Assembly (NCBI RefSeq): GCF_016793485.1
Contig: NZ_JAEULZ010000026.1
Coordinates: 78,612-142,611 of the forward strand
Direction: 5' to 3'
DNA from: Mesorhizobium sp.
GTDB lineage: Bacteria; Pseudomonadota; Alphaproteobacteria; Rhizobiales; Rhizobiaceae
DNA: 64,000 nucleotides
The position numbers and the translations under genes are program-made. Position 1 is the stretch's first letter; every line of letters starts with the position of its first letter. The notes under the pieces were generated by a model. The model had not been told where the DNA came from. It did not search any database and worked only from the letters and a program-made list of their open reading frames with translations. Below, piece after piece: positions 26,465 to 36,161 of this stretch.

Positions 26465-29272
26465 ATGACCGTATCGACCTACAGCTTTGCCCGCCGGCAC
26501 ATCGGCCCCAACCAGGGCGACGTGCGCGCCATGCTTGCGACGATCGGCGTGCCGTCCGTCGAGACCCTGATCGCCCAGGCGGTGCCGCAGTCGATCCGGC
26601 TGGATCGTCCGCTCGCCCTGCCCGCATCGGCGACTGAGGCGGAGGCGCTGGCCGAACTTGCGGCCAAGCTCGGCGCAAACACAGTCATGAAAAGCTTCAT
26701 CGGCTCCGGCTACCACGGCACGATCGTGCCGCCGGTGATCCAGCGCAACATGTTCGAGAACCCTGCATGGTACACCGCCTACACGCCCTACCAGGCCGAG
26801 ATCAGCCAGGGCCGGCTGGAGATGCTGTTCAACTTCCAGACGTTGGTCACCGAACTGACCGGCCTGCCGGTGGCATCTGCCTCGCTGCTGGACGAGGCGA
26901 CCGCCGTCGCGGAAGCCATGGGCATCGCCTTCCGCCATCATCGCGAAAAGCGCACGAAGGTGGCGCTGGCCGGACCGCTGCACCCGCAGGTGCTCGACGT
27001 GATGCGCACGCGCGCCGAACCGCTCGGCATCGAGATCGACGGCTCTGAAATCGACGAGAACACCGCCGCGCTCATGGTGCCGTGGCCGAACACGCATGGA
27101 GTCTACGGCGACCATGGCGAGGCGATCGAAAAGGCCAAGGCCACCGGCGCAATCGTCGTGTTCGTCGCAGACCCGCTTGCGCTGACGCTCACCGAACCGG
27201 TCGCGGCGCTCGGCGCGGACATCGCCGTCGGCTCCATGCAGCGCTTCGGCGTGCCGCTCGGCTTCGGCGGTCCGCACGCCGCCTATTGCGCGGTTTCCGA
27301 CAAGCTGACCCGGCTGATGCCGGGCCGCCTGGTCGGCCAGTCGGTCGACGCTCACGGCCGTCCCGGCTACCGCCTCGCGCTGCAGACGCGCGAGCAGCAC
27401 ATCCGCCGCGACAAGGCGACTTCCAACATCTGCACCGCGCAAGCGCTGCTGGCCAACATGGCCGCCGCCTATGCCATCTGGCATGGCCCGGAAGGCCTGC
27501 AGGAAATCGCCGGGCGCGTTCACGGCTTGGCGACGCGCCTCGCCGATGCTCTGAAGGCTGCTGGGCTGTCTGTATCAGGCGAGCGCCGCTTCGACACGGT
27601 GACGGTTGAAGCGAAGGGCAAGGCTGCGGAACTCGCGGCCGCTGCAGAAGCGTCCGGCCGACTGCTGCGCGTGATCGACGCTGATCATGTCAGCGTCGCC
27701 TTCGATGAAACCTCGACCGAGGCCGATCTTGAAGCCATCGCTGCCCTGTTCGGCGCGAGCGCCAAGGGTGATGCTCCGGCTGCCCTGCCCGGCAAGCCGC
27801 GCGGCAAGGCCTTCCTGAGCCAGCCGGTCTTCCACGAGAACCGCTCCGAAACCGAGATGATGCGGCTGCTCCGCCGTCTCTCCGACAAGGATCTGGCGCT
27901 AGACCGCACCATGATCCCGCTCGGCTCCTGCACCATGAAGCTCAACGCTGCAGCCGAGATGATGCCGGTAAGCTGGGCAGCCGTCGGCAATCTGCATCCC
28001 TTCGCGCCGCATACTCACTCGGCTGGCTATCGCGCTATGTTTGCCGACCTCGAGGCGTGGCTTGCGGAGATTACCGGCTTCGACGCCGTCTCCCTGCAAC
28101 CCAATGCGGGCAGTCAGGGCGAGTATGCGGGCTTGCTGGCGATCCGCCGCTATCACCTGTCGCGCGGCGACGCGAACCGCACCGTCTGCCTCATCCCCTC
28201 CTCGGCTCACGGTACTAACCCGGCGAGCGCCGCGATGGCTGGTATGCAGGTCGTCGTCGTGCGCTGCCTTGATCACGGCGATATCGACGTCGCCGACCTC
28301 AGGGCCAAGGCCGAGCAGCATGCGGCCAATCTCGCCGCGCTGATGATCACCTACCCGTCGACCCACGGCGTCTTCGAGGAAGGCGTGAAGGAGATCGTCG
28401 CGGCCATCCACGAGCATGGCGGACAGGTCTATCTCGACGGTGCAAACCTGAACGCCATGGTCGGGCTGGCGCGGCCGGGCGACATTGGCGCGGATGTCTG
28501 CCACATGAACCTCCACAAGACCTTCTGCATCCCGCACGGTGGCGGCGGACCCGGCGTCGGGCCGATCGGCGTCAAGGCGCATCTCGCACCATTCCTGCCT
28601 GGCCACGTCTCCGAAGGCAGCGCGCATGCCGTGGCGGCGGCCGCCTTCGGCAGCGCGTCCATCCTGCCGATCACGTGGATGTACATCCGAATGATGGGTC
28701 CGGCGGGACTGAAGCAGGCGACCGAAATGGCGATCCTCAACGCCAACTATATCGCGACCCGCCTCACGCAGCACTATCCCGTTCTCTTCAAGGGTAGGAA
28801 CGATCGCGTCGCACATGAATGCATCCTCGACACGCGTGTGCTCAAGGACAGCGCAAACGTCAGCGTCGAGGACATCGCCAAGCGCCTCATCGACTACGGC
28901 TTCCACGCGCCCACCATGTCATGGCCGGTCGCAGGCACGTTGATGGTCGAGCCGACGGAGAGCGAGCCGAAAGCAGAGCTCGACCGCTTTTGCGACGCGA
29001 TGATTTCGATTGCCGGTGAAGCATCGAAAATCGAAAAGGGCGAATGGCCGCGCGAAGACAATCCACTCGGCAACGCGCCGCATACCGCTGCCGAGGTACT
29101 CGCCGTTGACTGGAAACACGCCTATTCGCGACTGGAGGCGGCCTACCCGACCGGCGACGTCAATGCCGCGAAATACTGGCCGCCTGTCTCGCGCATCGAC
29201 AATGTGGCGGGCGACCGAAACCTGGTCTGCTCCTGCCCGCCGCCCAGCGAGTATGTGGACGCCGCCGAGTAG
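26465..29272 (+). CDS. gcvP: Glycine dehydrogenase (decarboxylating), P protein
   Basis: The 935-residue single-chain form has both the N-terminal (P1-like) and C-terminal (P2-like) halves fused. The PLP-binding lysine lies in [20 protein letters not shown] (about residue 690). Other anchors are [19 protein letters not shown] near the start, [15 protein letters not shown] and [17 protein letters not shown]. It decarboxylates glycine and loads the remaining aminomethyl group on GcvH. It is the last gene of the riboswitch-controlled operon; a strong hairpin follows at 29293-29328. Confidence 0.96.
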   Translation: MTVSTYSFARRHIGPNQGDVRAMLATIGVPSVETLIAQAVPQSIRLDRPLALPASATEAEALAELAAKLGANTVMKSFIGSGYHGTIVPPVIQRNMFENPAWYTAYTPYQAEISQGRLEMLFNFQTLVTELTGLPVASASLLDEATAVAEAMGIAFRHHREKRTKVALAGPLHPQVLDVMRTRAEPLGIEIDGSEIDENTAALMVPWPNTHGVYGDHGEAIEKAKATGAIVVFVADPLALTLTEPVAALGADIAVGSMQRFGVPLGFGGPHAAYCAVSDKLTRLMPGRLVGQSVDAHGRPGYRLALQTREQHIRRDKATSNICTAQALLANMAAAYAIWHGPEGLQEIAGRVHGLATRLADALKAAGLSVSGERRFDTVTVEAKGKAAELAAAAEASGRLLRVIDADHVSVAFDETSTEADLEAIAALFGASAKGDAPAALPGKPRGKAFLSQPVFHENRSETEMMRLLRRLSDKDLALDRTMIPLGSCTMKLNAAAEMMPVSWAAVGNLHPFAPHTHSAGYRAMFADLEAWLAEITGFDAVSLQPNAGSQGEYAGLLAIRRYHLSRGDANRTVCLIPSSAHGTNPASAAMAGMQVVVVRCLDHGDIDVADLRAKAEQHAANLAALMITYPSTHGVFEEGVKEIVAAIHEHGGQVYLDGANLNAMVGLARPGDIGADVCHMNLHKTFCIPHGGGGPGVGPIGVKAHLAPFLPGHVSEGSAHAVAAAAFGSASILPITWMYIRMMGPAGLKQATEMAILNANYIATRLTQHYPVLFKGRNDRVAHECILDTRVLKDSANVSVEDIAKRLIDYGFHAPTMSWPVAGTLMVEPTESEPKAELDRFCDAMISIAGEASKIEKGEWPREDNPLGNAPHTAAEVLAVDWKHAYSRLEAAYPTGDVNAAKYWPPVSRIDNVAGDRNLVCSCPPPSEYVDAAE

Positions 29273-29292
29273 AGGTCTGGGGTTTTAGATAT

Positions 29293-29328
29293 CTGATGTT
29301 CCTCGGCCGCAACGACGAGGAACATCAG
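29293..29328. terminator. Perfect 13-bp hairpin between convergent gcvP and diguanylate cyclase
   Basis: CTGATGTTCCTCG (29293-29305) pairs with CGAGGAACATCAG (29316-29328). There is no good U-tract on either side, so if it terminates transcription it may do so with Rho or act as a 3' stabiliser for the gcv mRNA. Position between two convergent stop codons supports a 3'-end role. Confidence 0.5.
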
Positions 29329-29333
29329 CAGGC

Positions 29334-30485
29334 CTATCCGACGAGGCGCAGTTCGCCGCTTTCGATGCGATTGCGTCCCGCGCGTTTGGCCGAATAGAGC
29401 GCGCTGTCGGCGCGCGCCATGACGTGTTCGATGGGAACGCCCGAGCTCTGGCCGAACGCTATGCCCGCGCTGACGGTGCAACTGAACTGTTCTCCCTTGG
29501 AGGAAACCATCTGGACCGCCGCAAAGGCGACAAGAATGCGTTCGGCGATCCCCCTCGCCTCCTGCATTGAAACCCCCCGCATGACCATGGCGAATTCCTC
29601 CCCGCCGAGACGGGCCATGGGATCGCTCGACCGGCCGTGTTCCCGCAGCGTATCGGCAAAGCTTTGAATTACGCCGTCACCGACGGCATGACCATGGAGA
29701 TCGTTGATCCGCTTGAAATGGTCGAGATCGAACATAACCACGGCCTCGTTCTCGGACAGAGTATCGGAGACCGCTGCGGCCAGGCCACGCCGGTTCAACA
29801 GCCCGCTCAGCGGATCGCTCATGGCGGAAAGCTGATTGCGCCTCGCCAGTCGCATCTGGTCGAGCGACAGCGTCATCGCGCCAGCGCCGGTCAGCGCCAA
29901 GATCGAAATCGCCGTGTTCAGTTCTTCCGCCCAGTTTTGAGGCGGATAACCGATGGTCCACTGCCCGTTCGTGGCAATCACAAGGCCGCACAAGGCGAAG
30001 CTCACTCCCGTGACCGTATAGAGTAAGGCGAGAGTTCCGATGGCAAATGGCGATTCCCTCCATCGCTCGACGTAAATCACCCCTCCCAAAATCAGAAGGG
30101 TTGCCGTCAACATGTTCTGGATCACGAGCGCCACGCCGTCGTAACCGGCGGCAAAGATTGGAGGTGCGATTAGAAGGTACGGCAACGATACCCACAACAC
30201 CGTCCTGAGCAGGCTGAACTTCGCATCGAAATACTGGCGGACCGATGCATAGAGATAGGCTGCGCCGATCGGCTGAAGCGCACAGGCCACAGTGCCTGCC
30301 ACGACTGATCCGTCACGGGCATAAATCCAATAGGCGAAGACATGCAGGATGAGGAAGCCTACCCCGACAGCCCACCCTGCCTTGTAGTAGGATTTGCGGT
30401 CCGTCAGCCACATGGACAGCATGGTTATGCTGATGCCAATGCCTGCCACGGCGGCGCCAAGCAGCATTGAGGTCATGTCAAACAT
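29334..30485 (-). CDS. Membrane-bound diguanylate cyclase (GGDEF)
   Basis: The protein has 383 residues. About six to seven hydrophobic helices occupy residues 1-225, followed by a GGDEF domain (SDPLSGLLNRRGLAAAV, MFDLDHFKRINDLHGHAVGD, ARLGGEEFAMVMRG). The active-site motif is GGEEF, consistent with c-di-GMP synthesis. An RxxD inhibitory site (RSSD) lies exactly five residues before it, so product feedback inhibition is likely. The sensing signal of the membrane part is unknown. ATG 30485 has AGGTAG upstream; an in-frame start at 30515 is possible. It stands between gcvP and the Tad pilus genes; c-di-GMP could affect pilus-mediated attachment, but no link is shown. Confidence 0.88.
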   Translation of the reverse strand: MFDMTSMLLGAAVAGIGISITMLSMWLTDRKSYYKAGWAVGVGFLILHVFAYWIYARDGSVVAGTVACALQPIGAAYLYASVRQYFDAKFSLLRTVLWVSLPYLLIAPPIFAAGYDGVALVIQNMLTATLLILGGVIYVERWRESPFAIGTLALLYTVTGVSFALCGLVIATNGQWTIGYPPQNWAEELNTAISILALTGAGAMTLSLDQMRLARRNQLSAMSDPLSGLLNRRGLAAAVSDTLSENEAVVMFDLDHFKRINDLHGHAVGDGVIQSFADTLREHGRSSDPMARLGGEEFAMVMRGVSMQEARGIAERILVAFAAVQMVSSKGEQFSCTVSAGIAFGQSSGVPIEHVMARADSALYSAKRAGRNRIESGELRLVG

Positions 30486-30709
30486 CGAAACTACCTGCAA
30501 TCCAAGCCATCTCACGGCCTGATCTTCGTTCCCTCCACACCAACCAGACGCGACCGCCTATTTAGCTTACCGGCCCCCCATCTTCCACATCGAATACGGC
30601 GCGCCTTCTCGAACGTGGTTTCCAAATCGTCAATTTTGGCCGGCTTTAGGTCGCCGGTCCGTCGTGGAATTCGTAGGCAATGGGTCTCGGGCGCCTTCGA
30701 CGTCCTCAC

Positions 30710-31180
30710 CTATTCTTTCGCCAGAAGCGCCAGGTTGGCGTCGACAACGGCCGGGTCTGCCATCTCCTTCTTGGCTTCATTGAGCAACTGCCGCGCCTTC
30801 TTGCGGTTGCCGCGCAGAAGCTGCGAGTAGCCCATGTTGTTCAACACCTCGGGCCTGCGACCTGCGACCTTCAACAGTTGGTCATAGGCGCGGTCGGCGA
30901 AGTCGAAGCGGCCGAGTTGGTCGTAGGACGCCGCGAGGCCCATCCATGCTTCCGAATTGTCTGCCCGCAATTCGACTGCCTTGCGGAAATGCCGTTCTGC
31001 AAGGCCGTAGTTCGCCTCGCGGAACTGCGTCTTGCCGGCCGAAAGATCGGCTGCGCTGACATCCGCAGGCATTGGCGTAATCGCCGTCGTGGCCGTCTTG
31101 TCGACACCCTGCGTGGTGCAGCCGCCGACCATCAATGCCGCAAGTATAGCGGCTATCCCCGTCAAGGTTAGCTTGCCCAT
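30710..31180 (-). CDS. tadD: TPR lipoprotein, TadD-like pilus assembly protein
   Basis: The 156-residue protein has a lipoprotein signal (ILAALMVGGC, Cys21) and about three tetratricopeptide repeats (for example NYGLAERHFRKAVELRADNSEAWMG and RFDFADRAYDQLL). TadD lipoproteins act as pilotins or scaffolds for the secretin of the Tad/Flp pilus. It is the last gene of the leftward Tad cluster, 130 bp after tadC, which supports the assignment. Short length relative to some TadD proteins (about 250 residues) means it carries few TPR units. Confidence 0.8.
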   Translation of the reverse strand: MGKLTLTGIAAILAALMVGGCTTQGVDKTATTAITPMPADVSAADLSAGKTQFREANYGLAERHFRKAVELRADNSEAWMGLAASYDQLGRFDFADRAYDQLLKVAGRRPEVLNNMGYSQLLRGNRKKARQLLNEAKKEMADPAVVDANLALLAKE

Positions 31181-31310
31181 TGTCCCTGTCCCGCCCGCCC
31201 GGTTTCCCCGGGTCGTTAACAGGGCAAGATTAGCTCAAAGGCTTTTAAACTTGGTGCCCAAGCGCGCTTAAGATTGGCTTACCACGTCACGCTTCGTTTA
31301 CCGCGGAGAT

Positions 31311-32273
31311 TTAGTCCGCGGTCATCTTTACCAGGATCGGGATGATCGCCACCATAAGGACGACGGGAAGGATGCAGACCGTCACAGGCACCGACATCTT
31401 GGCCGGCAGCGCGTGCGCCTTCTCCTCGGCGAGCGACATGCGCTTGTGGCGCATTTCATCGGAGAAAACACGCAGCGCCCCCGAAAGACTCGTTCCCAGT
31501 TCCTTTGACTGCTGCAAGAGCGTTGCGAAGGACCGCACTTCGTCGAGGCTGAGGCGATCGGCGAGCGACTTGAGCGCATCGTCCAGGCTGCGTCCCGCGC
31601 GCAGTTCCAGCGAAACAAGCACGAGGTTCTGGCTGAGCGACGGATAGGTGTTCGCCAGTTCCTTCGAAACGCGCTCGATGCCGGCCTCCATCGCCATGCC
31701 CGCGTCCGAGCAGACGATCATCAGGTCCATGAAATCGGGGAAGCCATTGCGGTATTCACGCATCTTCGCCGAGATGAGCCGCGCCAGCACGAAGTTCGGC
31801 ACGAAATAGCCAACCGCGCCCGCGATAAGCACGAGTGACCAGCGGCTGAACGTGGTCGACTCCGCGCTCGCCATCCAGTTGTTGATCAAGACGGCAAGCA
31901 CGGCGCCCGCAAACAGGCAGCCGAAGCGGATCAGGAAGAAGGTGCCTATTGCGCCCGGGTCCATGTAGCCGGCCTGGATGAGCTTTAGGCGCAGCCGTGC
32001 AACGTTTTCCGGATCGCTCTTGGCGTAAAAGTCCTGCGCCGTCTTCGCTGCCTTCTGGCGAACCGCACCCGCGTTTTTCTTCTTCTCAGGCTCCGCGGCC
32101 GTCACGGCGGTCAAGGCCTCGACCTTCAGTCGGCGCTTCACGTCGTTCTGTTCGCCACGCTGGGTCAGCGTCGACCATGCGACTGCCAGCCCGCCGCAGG
32201 CAAGCAGCAGGATCGCCATCGGCATCAGCGATGTCGGGCGAAGCGAGGCGAGGAAGACGATAAAATCCTGCAT
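31311..32273 (-). CDS. tadC: Type II secretion F-domain protein TadC
   Basis: The 320-residue inner-membrane protein has three to four helices and a central T2SF domain (NGFPDFMDLMIVCSDAGMAM, RVSKELANTYPSLSQNL and RAGRSLDDALKSLADRL). With TadB it forms the platform on which the CpaF ATPase acts to polymerise Flp pilin. It starts one base after the tadB stop, showing tight coupling. C-terminal hydrophobic segment: PVTVCILPVVLMVAIIPILV. Confidence 0.92.
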   Translation of the reverse strand: MQDFIVFLASLRPTSLMPMAILLLACGGLAVAWSTLTQRGEQNDVKRRLKVEALTAVTAAEPEKKKNAGAVRQKAAKTAQDFYAKSDPENVARLRLKLIQAGYMDPGAIGTFFLIRFGCLFAGAVLAVLINNWMASAESTTFSRWSLVLIAGAVGYFVPNFVLARLISAKMREYRNGFPDFMDLMIVCSDAGMAMEAGIERVSKELANTYPSLSQNLVLVSLELRAGRSLDDALKSLADRLSLDEVRSFATLLQQSKELGTSLSGALRVFSDEMRHKRMSLAEEKAHALPAKMSVPVTVCILPVVLMVAIIPILVKMTAD

Positions 32274-32274
32274 G

Positions 32275-33228
32275 TCAGAACTTGAAGGTCGCCATCTTGA
32301 ACATCATTGCGTTTCCCAGCAACAGCCACACGACGGAGCCGCCAAGCAGATACCATGTCATCGGCTCGTCCCAGACGCTGGTGTAGAAATGCGGCATCAA
32401 CACCATGATGGCCGCGCCGAGAAGGCAAGGCACCGCCGTCAGGATATAGGCGGACATGCGGCCCTCGGTGGAGATCGCACGCACCTTGCGCTTCAGCTTG
32501 CCGCGCTCGCGGATCGTTGCAGAAAGCCCGTCCAGGATTTCGCGCAGATTGCCGCCCGACGCGTTCTGGATCGACACGGCGGTGACGAAAAGCGGCAGGT
32601 CCTCGTGTCCCACGCGCTCATGGAGGTTGTGCAGCGCCGAGACGAGATCGGAGCCGTAGGTGACTTCGTCCGCAATGACGCCGAACTCGGTGCCGATTGG
32701 GTCCGGCATCTCGCGCGACACCATGCCGATCGCCACCGGAACGGGATGCCCCGCCTTCAGGCTTCGCGTGATGAGTTCCAGGGCTTCGGGCAACTGGATG
32801 CCAAAAGCCTTGTGTCGCTTGTTACGCCGAAATTTCAGCACCTTCAGGGGAATAACCGCGCAAAGGAAGAGGAACAGGACAATCGCAAAGAGGATCGGCA
32901 GGCCATAGACAATGGCAGTTGCGACGACGGCTAGCGCCACGGCACTCGTGATGCAGAGGAATTTCGTCATCGGCATAGTGATGCCGGACTGCACGCGCAG
33001 CTTCTTTATCCAGTCCATCGACAGGAACGACCTGCCTTCCAGCCCACGCTCCTTGCGGAGCTGGATCAGCACCTGTTCCTGGCTGATCTTCTTTTCCTGC
33101 AGCTTTACGCGACGGTTGATGGCCGCGCGCCGGTCCTGCCTGCCGGAGTAGAGCAGATAAAGCCCCTCGGCGATCATGATGCCGAAAAGCGCAGCGCCGA
33201 TATAGACGATGTAGAGCGCGCCGCTCAT
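32275..33228 (-). CDS. tadB: Type II secretion F-domain protein TadB
   Basis: The protein has 317 residues from the ATG at 33226-33228, which has GGAG upstream just inside the cpaF end. N-terminal helix ([20 protein letters not shown]), a basic cytosolic loop, two more helices near 100-140, then the T2SF domain ([57 protein letters not shown]) and two C-terminal helices. It is the partner of TadC in the Tad pilus platform. A much longer upstream open frame is the shadow of cpaF. Confidence 0.93.
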   Translation of the reverse strand: MSGALYIVYIGAALFGIMIAEGLYLLYSGRQDRRAAINRRVKLQEKKISQEQVLIQLRKERGLEGRSFLSMDWIKKLRVQSGITMPMTKFLCITSAVALAVVATAIVYGLPILFAIVLFLFLCAVIPLKVLKFRRNKRHKAFGIQLPEALELITRSLKAGHPVPVAIGMVSREMPDPIGTEFGVIADEVTYGSDLVSALHNLHERVGHEDLPLFVTAVSIQNASGGNLREILDGLSATIRERGKLKRKVRAISTEGRMSAYILTAVPCLLGAAIMVLMPHFYTSVWDEPMTWYLLGGSVVWLLLGNAMMFKMATFKF

Positions 33229-33230
33229 AA

Positions 33231-34649
33231 TCACTCCAGCGGCCGGCCCGGCTCGAAATACTTGCCGGGGAATTCGATGCCCATGGCCCGCATGTCCTCG
33301 AGGAAGCGCGGCCGGATGCCGGTCGCCTCGAAGTGCCCGAGAATCTTGCCATCCGCTTCCATACCGGTGCGCACGAAACGGAAGATCTCCTGCATCTGGA
33401 TAACGTCGCCTTCCATGCCCGTCACCTCGGCCACGCTCGTCACCTTGCGCTTGCCGTCGGAAAGACGCGTCAGCTGCACGATGATGTCTATGGCGCTTGA
33501 AATCTGGCTCCGGATCGACTGCACGGTCATCGGCATGCCGGTCATGCCGAGCATCTGTTCGAGACGGCTGATCGCGTCGCGCGGTGTGTTGGCGTGGATC
33601 GTCGCCATCGAGCCTTCGTGGCCGGTGTTCATCGCCTGCAGCATATCGAACGCTTCCTCGCCACGGCACTCGCCGAGGATCACGCGATCGGGACGCATGC
33701 GCAGCGCGTTCTTGACGAGGTCGCGCTGTTTCAGTTCTCCGTGACCCTCGATGTTGGCGGGGCGCGTTTCCATGCGCGCCACATGCGGCTGCTGGAGCTG
33801 CAGTTCGGCCGCGTCCTCGATGGTGATGAGGCGTTCATCCTCGGGGATGAAAGCCGACAGCGCGTTCAGCATCGTCGTCTTGCCGGTGCCGGTGCCGCCC
33901 GAGATGATCGTGGTCTTGCGCGCATGCACCGCCGCCGCGAGAACCTCGGCGACATTTTGCGGGATCGCGCCGAACTCGACCAGCTTGTGGAGGCCGAGCT
34001 TGTTCTTGGAGAATTTGCGGATCGACACCAGCGGCCCGTCGACGCCGACCGGCCGGATCGCAGCGTTGAAGCGCGAGCCGTCCAGCATGCGGGCGTCCAC
34101 CATCGGCTGGCTCTCGTCGACGCGGCGGCCGACGGCGGACACGATCTTGTTGATGATGCGCAGCAGATGCGCCTCGTCTTTGAACGGAATGTGGACCTGC
34201 TGGAGCTTTCCCTTCCGCTCGACGAAGCAGTTCTGGTGCCCGTTGATCAGGATGTCGTTGATCTCGGGGTCCTTGAGCAAGGGTTCGAGCGGCCCGAGGC
34301 CAACCATCTCGTCGACGACGTCATCGACCAGCGCTTCGAGCTCGGCAACGTTGATCGCCATCCGCTCCTGACGCGTCTTCTCGGAAACGAAATCGTGAAT
34401 CTGCCGGCGCATCTCGTCGCGCGGCAAGCGCTCCAGCGCGACGAGGTTGATCTCCTCGATCAGCGTCCGATGCAAGCGCGCCCGGGCGTCTATGACACGG
34501 TTCGTCGCCTTGGGCGCGAGGTCGGCCTTTGGCTGCATCTTCCGCGTGGTGGGAATGACAACGGCTTTATGAGACGCCAGCGCCGGTTCGGGCGCCGCGG
34601 CCGGCCGAGCATCGCGGCTCTGTAGGGCGGAGAAGCGGCTTGCGCTCAC
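33231..34649 (-). CDS. cpaF: Tad pilus assembly ATPase CpaF/TadA
   Basis: The 472-residue cytosolic secretion ATPase has an N-terminal three-helix domain, an [20 protein letters not shown] segment, Walker [20 protein letters not shown], the Asp box [11 protein letters not shown], Walker [18 protein letters not shown] and the His box [12 protein letters not shown]. It powers Flp pilus assembly through TadB and TadC. The start is the GTG at 34647-34649 with GGAGGAA upstream, overlapping the cpaE stop (GTGA). The N-terminal 45 residues are Ala/Pro-rich and probably disordered. Confidence 0.94.
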   Translation of the reverse strand: MSASRFSALQSRDARPAAAPEPALASHKAVVIPTTRKMQPKADLAPKATNRVIDARARLHRTLIEEINLVALERLPRDEMRRQIHDFVSEKTRQERMAINVAELEALVDDVVDEMVGLGPLEPLLKDPEINDILINGHQNCFVERKGKLQQVHIPFKDEAHLLRIINKIVSAVGRRVDESQPMVDARMLDGSRFNAAIRPVGVDGPLVSIRKFSKNKLGLHKLVEFGAIPQNVAEVLAAAVHARKTTIISGGTGTGKTTMLNALSAFIPEDERLITIEDAAELQLQQPHVARMETRPANIEGHGELKQRDLVKNALRMRPDRVILGECRGEEAFDMLQAMNTGHEGSMATIHANTPRDAISRLEQMLGMTGMPMTVQSIRSQISSAIDIIVQLTRLSDGKRKVTSVAEVTGMEGDVIQMQEIFRFVRTGMEADGKILGHFEATGIRPRFLEDMRAMGIEFPGKYFEPGRPLE

Positions 34650-35854
34650 GCCGATTTCCTCCACAGTCCACGTCCCACGTCGAGGATCGAACGCTTCTTG
34701 GGAGCGGCTACGGCCTCCTCGGGCAGGATGATGCGCTTCAGGTCGTTGATGACGTTGGCGTTTGCATCGACCTCGTGCAGAGGCACGCCACGGTCGACCG
34801 CCTCGCGCACCAGCCGGTAGTTGTTGGCGATCCCGCCGACGAAATGGTCGCCGAGGATTTCCTCGACATCGGCCTGCTTCACGCCATTCTCGAACATGCG
34901 CTGTTCGAAGCGGTTGACGATGACGTTGGGCTTCACTTCCTTGCCCGCGGTCTCGTAGATCGCCTGGATCAGCCGCTGCGTGTGACGCAGGCAGGGCACC
35001 GTCATCTCGGTGACGACATAGAGCTTGTTCGAGCCAAGCAGCACCGTCTCCGTCCAGGGAAACCATGTGCGCGGCATGTCGATGACGACATTGTCGAAAT
35101 AGGCCGAGACGAGATCGAGCATGCGCACCACGACGTCGGCGTTGAACGATCGCATCTCCGATGGTCGCGTCGGCGCGGCGAGCACGCAGAGCCCGCTCGA
35201 ATGCTTGGACAGCATCACGTCGAGCAATTGCCGATCGAGGCGCTCCGGCTGGTTCTCGATTTCGGTAATGTCGAAGCGCGGTTCGAGGTCGAGATATTCC
35301 GCGCAGGCGCCCTGCTGGAAATTCAGGTCGACCACGCAGGTCGATGCACCGCGCGTAACCGAATGGTGCAACTGGAACGCGGTCTGCAAGGTCAGCGTCG
35401 TGCAGCCGACACCACCGGCCGCCGGCATGAAAGTGTAGATCTGGGACTCGGTGTTCTGCTCACGACCCGGCCCCTGAAGGACGCGAATGCAGGAGCGCAC
35501 GAGGTCGGCGGTCGTCAGCGGCTTCACCAGAAAATCGGCGACATGCAACTGAACGAGGATGCGCACGGCAGCCGCGCTGAACTCTTGCGTGACGACCAGG
35601 ATCGGCGCCCTGCCCTCAAGCCTGCGCGTGATGCGCTGCAGCGCCTCGATCTCTTCGAGCCTGGCCGCGTCCATATCGATGATGACAGCGTCGCAATCGG
35701 CTTCCTGGATCTCGCCGCGCAGTTCGACCACGCTCTTTTCGACAGTTGAGAGCTGGATGAGGTCGGAAGCGGCGAACGCCGCCCTGCTGTCCTGCACAAA
35801 CGCCTTGTCGGTCGAGACGAGGACGATGCGCTTGCTGTTGGTAGGGTTTGCCAT
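34646..35854 (-). CDS. cpaE: Tad pilus localisation protein CpaE (receiver-like plus ParA-like ATPase)
   Basis: The 402-residue protein has an N-terminal receiver-like domain (KRIVLVSTDKAFVQDSRAAF, about 8-130) and a C-terminal MinD/ParA-like domain. Its P-loop is degenerate: MPAAGGVGCTTLTLQTAF has no Walker lysine between Gly and Thr, as in other CpaE proteins. CpaE positions the pilus machine at the cell pole in Caulobacter. The start is ATG 35854. Overlap of its stop with the cpaF GTG shows translational coupling. It follows the small lipoprotein gene by 16 bp. Confidence 0.92.
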   Translation of the reverse strand: MANPTNSKRIVLVSTDKAFVQDSRAAFAASDLIQLSTVEKSVVELRGEIQEADCDAVIIDMDAARLEEIEALQRITRRLEGRAPILVVTQEFSAAAVRILVQLHVADFLVKPLTTADLVRSCIRVLQGPGREQNTESQIYTFMPAAGGVGCTTLTLQTAFQLHHSVTRGASTCVVDLNFQQGACAEYLDLEPRFDITEIENQPERLDRQLLDVMLSKHSSGLCVLAAPTRPSEMRSFNADVVVRMLDLVSAYFDNVVIDMPRTWFPWTETVLLGSNKLYVVTEMTVPCLRHTQRLIQAIYETAGKEVKPNVIVNRFEQRMFENGVKQADVEEILGDHFVGGIANNYRLVREAVDRGVPLHEVDANANVINDLKRIILPEEAVAAPKKRSILDVGRGLWRKSA

Positions 35855-35870
35855 GGCTATTGTCCGTTGG

Positions 35871-36161
35871 TCACTCGCTGCCGCTGCTGCCCATCGTCTG
35901 CGACGACTTGGCCTTGGCTGCCGTGTCGGCGGCGCCTGGAGCGGCGGCCCGGTTGGCAGGGACGAGAAGGTCGGTGTCCTGCACGCCGTACTGCCAGGGA
36001 TCGACCATCTGCATGACCGTATTTGATGCAATCGCGTCGCCCGCGCCGTCCGTCAGGCCGTCGGCTCGGCGTTTCGATTCGGTCATGCAACCCGACGCGA
36101 GTGCGGCAAGGCTGGTTATGGCCGCGAGTTTGATGCCGGCACGCATTCCCATGCTCCTCAT
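35871..36161 (-). CDS. Small lipoprotein of the Tad locus (in the CpaD position)
   Basis: The 96-residue protein has a lipoprotein signal peptide (ITSLAALASGC, Cys25). The mature region is low-complexity and Ala/Ser-rich, with one conserved-looking motif, SNTVMQMVDPWQYGVQDTDL. In the operon it takes the place between the secretin CpaC and CpaE where larger CpaD proteins (about 200 residues) are found in other alphaproteobacteria. Similar short lipoproteins occur in rhizobial ctp clusters. Its first ATG overlaps the cpaC stop (ATGA at 36158-36161); ATGs at 36152 and 36146 are also possible. The role is probably in the outer-membrane part of the pilus machine, by inference. Confidence 0.75.
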   Translation of the reverse strand: MRSMGMRAGIKLAAITSLAALASGCMTESKRRADGLTDGAGDAIASNTVMQMVDPWQYGVQDTDLLVPANRAAAPGAADTAAKAKSSQTMGSSGSE

